A DNA stretch of 6,349 nt, from assembly GCA_017400025.1 (NCBI GenBank), contig JAFQAF010000004.1, forward strand, positions 1-6,349, read 5' to 3'. Every line of letters starts with the position of its first letter. Positions within the stretch are counted from its first letter, which is position 1. Under the pieces are notes generated by a model. It did not search any database and was not told the origin of the DNA. It saw nothing but the letters and a program-made list of their open reading frames with translations. This DNA is from Oscillospiraceae bacterium (GTDB lineage: Bacteria > Bacillota_A > Clostridia > Oscillospirales > Ruminococcaceae). Shown here one piece after another: positions 4,922-6,349 of this stretch. Both the position numbers and the translations under genes were made by a program.

Positions 4922-6349
4922 ATGGCATTAGAAAGAACAAGAACAAGATTTGCCCCAAGCCCAACAGGCTATATGCACGTTGGCAACCTCCGCACTGCTC
5001 TGTATGCATTCCTCACAGCACGCAGAAAAGGCGGCGACTTTTTATTAAGAATAGAAGACACAGACCAGACACGTCAGGTTGAAGGTGCTGTTGAGATTAT
5101 ATACAACACTCTTACAGAAACAAAACTTTTCTGGGATGAAGGCCCGGATATCGGCGGTCCATACGGTCCATACGTACAGTCTGAAAGAAAAGACATCTAC
5201 AAAAAATATGCAGAAATGCTGGTAGAAAAAGGTGCAGCATACTACTGCTTCTGTACAAAGGAAAGACTGGAAGAAGTAAACAGAATCAAACAGCTGTCCG
5301 GCCAGATTCCAGGCTATGACAACCATTGCCGCAATCTGACAAAGGAAGAAATCCAGGCTAAACTGGACGCTGGCGAATCCTACGTTATCCGCCAGAGAAT
5401 CCCTGACGAAGGCCAGACATATTTTGATGACCTGGTTTACGGCCGTATCACAGTTGACAACAGCACACTGGACGACCAGATTCTGCTGAAAGCTGACGGT
5501 ATGCCAACATACAACTTTGCAAACGTTGTTGACGACCATCTTATGCTTATCAACCCGGTTATCCGCGGTGCAGAATACCTTTCTTCCGCACCTAAATACA
5601 CCCTGCTGTATCAGGCCTTCGGCTGGGAAATCCCAGACTATGTACACTGCCCACCTGTTATGAGAGATGCACAGCACAAGCTGTCCAAACGTCACGGTGA
5701 CGCTTCCTACGAAGACCTGGTAGAAATGGGTTACCTGAAAGAAGCTATCCTGAACTACATCGCTCTGCTGGGCTGGTCCCCAAAATCAGAACAGGAAAAA
5801 TTCTCCCTTGAAGAACTGGCACAGGTATTTGACCCTTCAAACATTTCCAAATCACCTGCTATCTTCGATATGGCAAAACTGAAATCCCTCAACGGCGAAT
5901 ACATCCGCGAACTGTCTGTTGAAGACTTCAAGGAAAAAGCAATGCCTTACATCAGAAAAACACTGAAAGGCGACTGCGACTTTGACCTGTTGTGCACAGT
6001 GCTGCAGAAACGCTGCGACGTTCTGGGCGACCTTTCCGAACAGGTAGATTTCATTGACGAAATGCCTGAATACGATGTTGACCTGTACAACAACAAGAAG
6101 ATGAAGACAAACCCTGAAAACTCCAAAGAAATGCTGGGTCACATCCTCCCTGTACTGGAAGGCATCGAAGACTGGACAATGGACAACATCCACAACAAAC
6201 TGTTCGAACTCATCGGCCAGCTGGGTGTTAAAAACGGTCTGGTTCTCTACCCACTGCGTGTTGCTGTTTCCGGCAAACAGTTCACACCTGGCGGCGGCGT
6301 AGAACTGGCTGCAATCCTGGGCAAAGAAAAAACTCTGGCAAGAGTAAAA
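4922..6349 (+). CDS. gltX: Glutamyl-tRNA synthetase (3' end outside window)
   Basis: This cytosolic class Ib enzyme charges tRNA-Glu with glutamate. The window holds 476 in-frame codons with no stop, and bacterial GluRS is usually about 470-490 residues, so only a short tail is missing. Motifs seen: [19 protein letters not shown], with the HIGH-type HVGN at 19-22; LLRIEDTD (41-48); a CFC (109-111) plus Y132/H135/C136 cluster placed like the zinc site of Glu[18 protein letters not shown] (193-208); [12 protein letters not shown] (213-224); and the KMSKS-type KLSKR (253-257) followed by HGDASYEDL. The C-terminal anticodon-binding domain is helical and includes ALLGWSP (281-287) and PLRVAVSG (444-451). 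The ATG at 4922 has AGGAGG 6 bases upstream. Its own promoter abuts that of divergent trpS. In Clostridia the same enzyme often also mischarges tRNA-Gln for GatCAB, but the sequence alone does not settle this. Confidence 0.96.
   Translation, partial: MALERTRTRFAPSPTGYMHVGNLRTALYAFLTARRKGGDFLLRIEDTDQTRQVEGAVEIIYNTLTETKLFWDEGPDIGGPYGPYVQSERKDIYKKYAEMLVEKGAAYYCFCTKERLEEVNRIKQLSGQIPGYDNHCRNLTKEEIQAKLDAGESYVIRQRIPDEGQTYFDDLVYGRITVDNSTLDDQILLKADGMPTYNFANVVDDHLMLINPVIRGAEYLSSAPKYTLLYQAFGWEIPDYVHCPPVMRDAQHKLSKRHGDASYEDLVEMGYLKEAILNYIALLGWSPKSEQEKFSLEELAQVFDPSNISKSPAIFDMAKLKSLNGEYIRELSVEDFKEKAMPYIRKTLKGDCDFDLLCTVLQKRCDVLGDLSEQVDFIDEMPEYDVDLYNNKKMKTNPENSKEMLGHILPVLEGIEDWTMDNIHNKLFELIGQLGVKNGLVLYPLRVAVSGKQFTPGGGVELAAILGKEKTLARVK

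Noticed and set aside
5045..6193. Long minus-strand open frames at 5045-5695 and 5852-6193.
   Set aside because: They are antisense shadows of gltX, whose conserved motifs and ribosome site are clear; their translations are low-complexity Val/Phe/Cys-rich.
11..6338. The 13-base word GAAAAAACTCTGG occurs at both window ends (11-23 and 6326-6338).
   Set aside because: Both copies lie inside coding frames as Glu-Lys-Thr-Leu codons and reflect shared codon preference; the surrounding bases do not match.

Overview
This window most likely comes from a low-to-mid GC Bacillota (Clostridia-type) chromosome. The support is strong AGGAGG-type ribosome binding sites about 6 bases before the starts, sigma-A-like promoters with 16-17 base spacers, intrinsic terminators closing nearly every transcription unit, and clear TrpRS and GluRS housekeeping genes whose variants look clostridial. 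Species cannot be named from this sequence alone.

Layout, left to right. (1) Bases 2-460 are the 3' end of a gene for a trigger-factor-like chaperone, closed by a terminator at 476-505. (2) Bases 461-805 are an AT-rich gap with no gene. It holds a second small hairpin and two tandem sigma-A-like promoters whose TTTACA boxes lie exactly 35 bases apart, with a perfect 10-base palindrome over the upstream -10 box. (3) These promoters lead into a two-gene operon (806-1096 and 1104-1394) encoding two 96-residue proteins of unknown function. The proteins appear to be diverged paralogues of each other. The operon ends in a strong terminator at 1418-1453. (4) A separate promoter (1474-1501) drives a 698-residue polytopic membrane protein (1532-3628) with the layout of a GT-C-type glycosyltransferase. 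(5) A bidirectional terminator (3670-3700) separates it from the convergent trpS gene (3709-4728, minus strand). (6) trpS and gltX (4922 to beyond the window end) are divergently transcribed from back-to-back promoters whose -35 hexamers touch base to base.

The two aminoacyl-tRNA synthetases are the only pair with an obvious common role, charging of tRNA-Trp and tRNA-Glu for translation. The trigger-factor-like gene also fits the protein synthesis and folding theme. The membrane protein gene and the small paralogous pair each form independent units and differ strongly from the flanks in base composition: the pair is very AT-rich and the membrane gene clearly GC-richer. They look like lineage-specific insertions between housekeeping genes. 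No mobile element, CRISPR array, tRNA or rRNA is visible. The least explained part of the window is the small paralogous operon with its doubled promoter.
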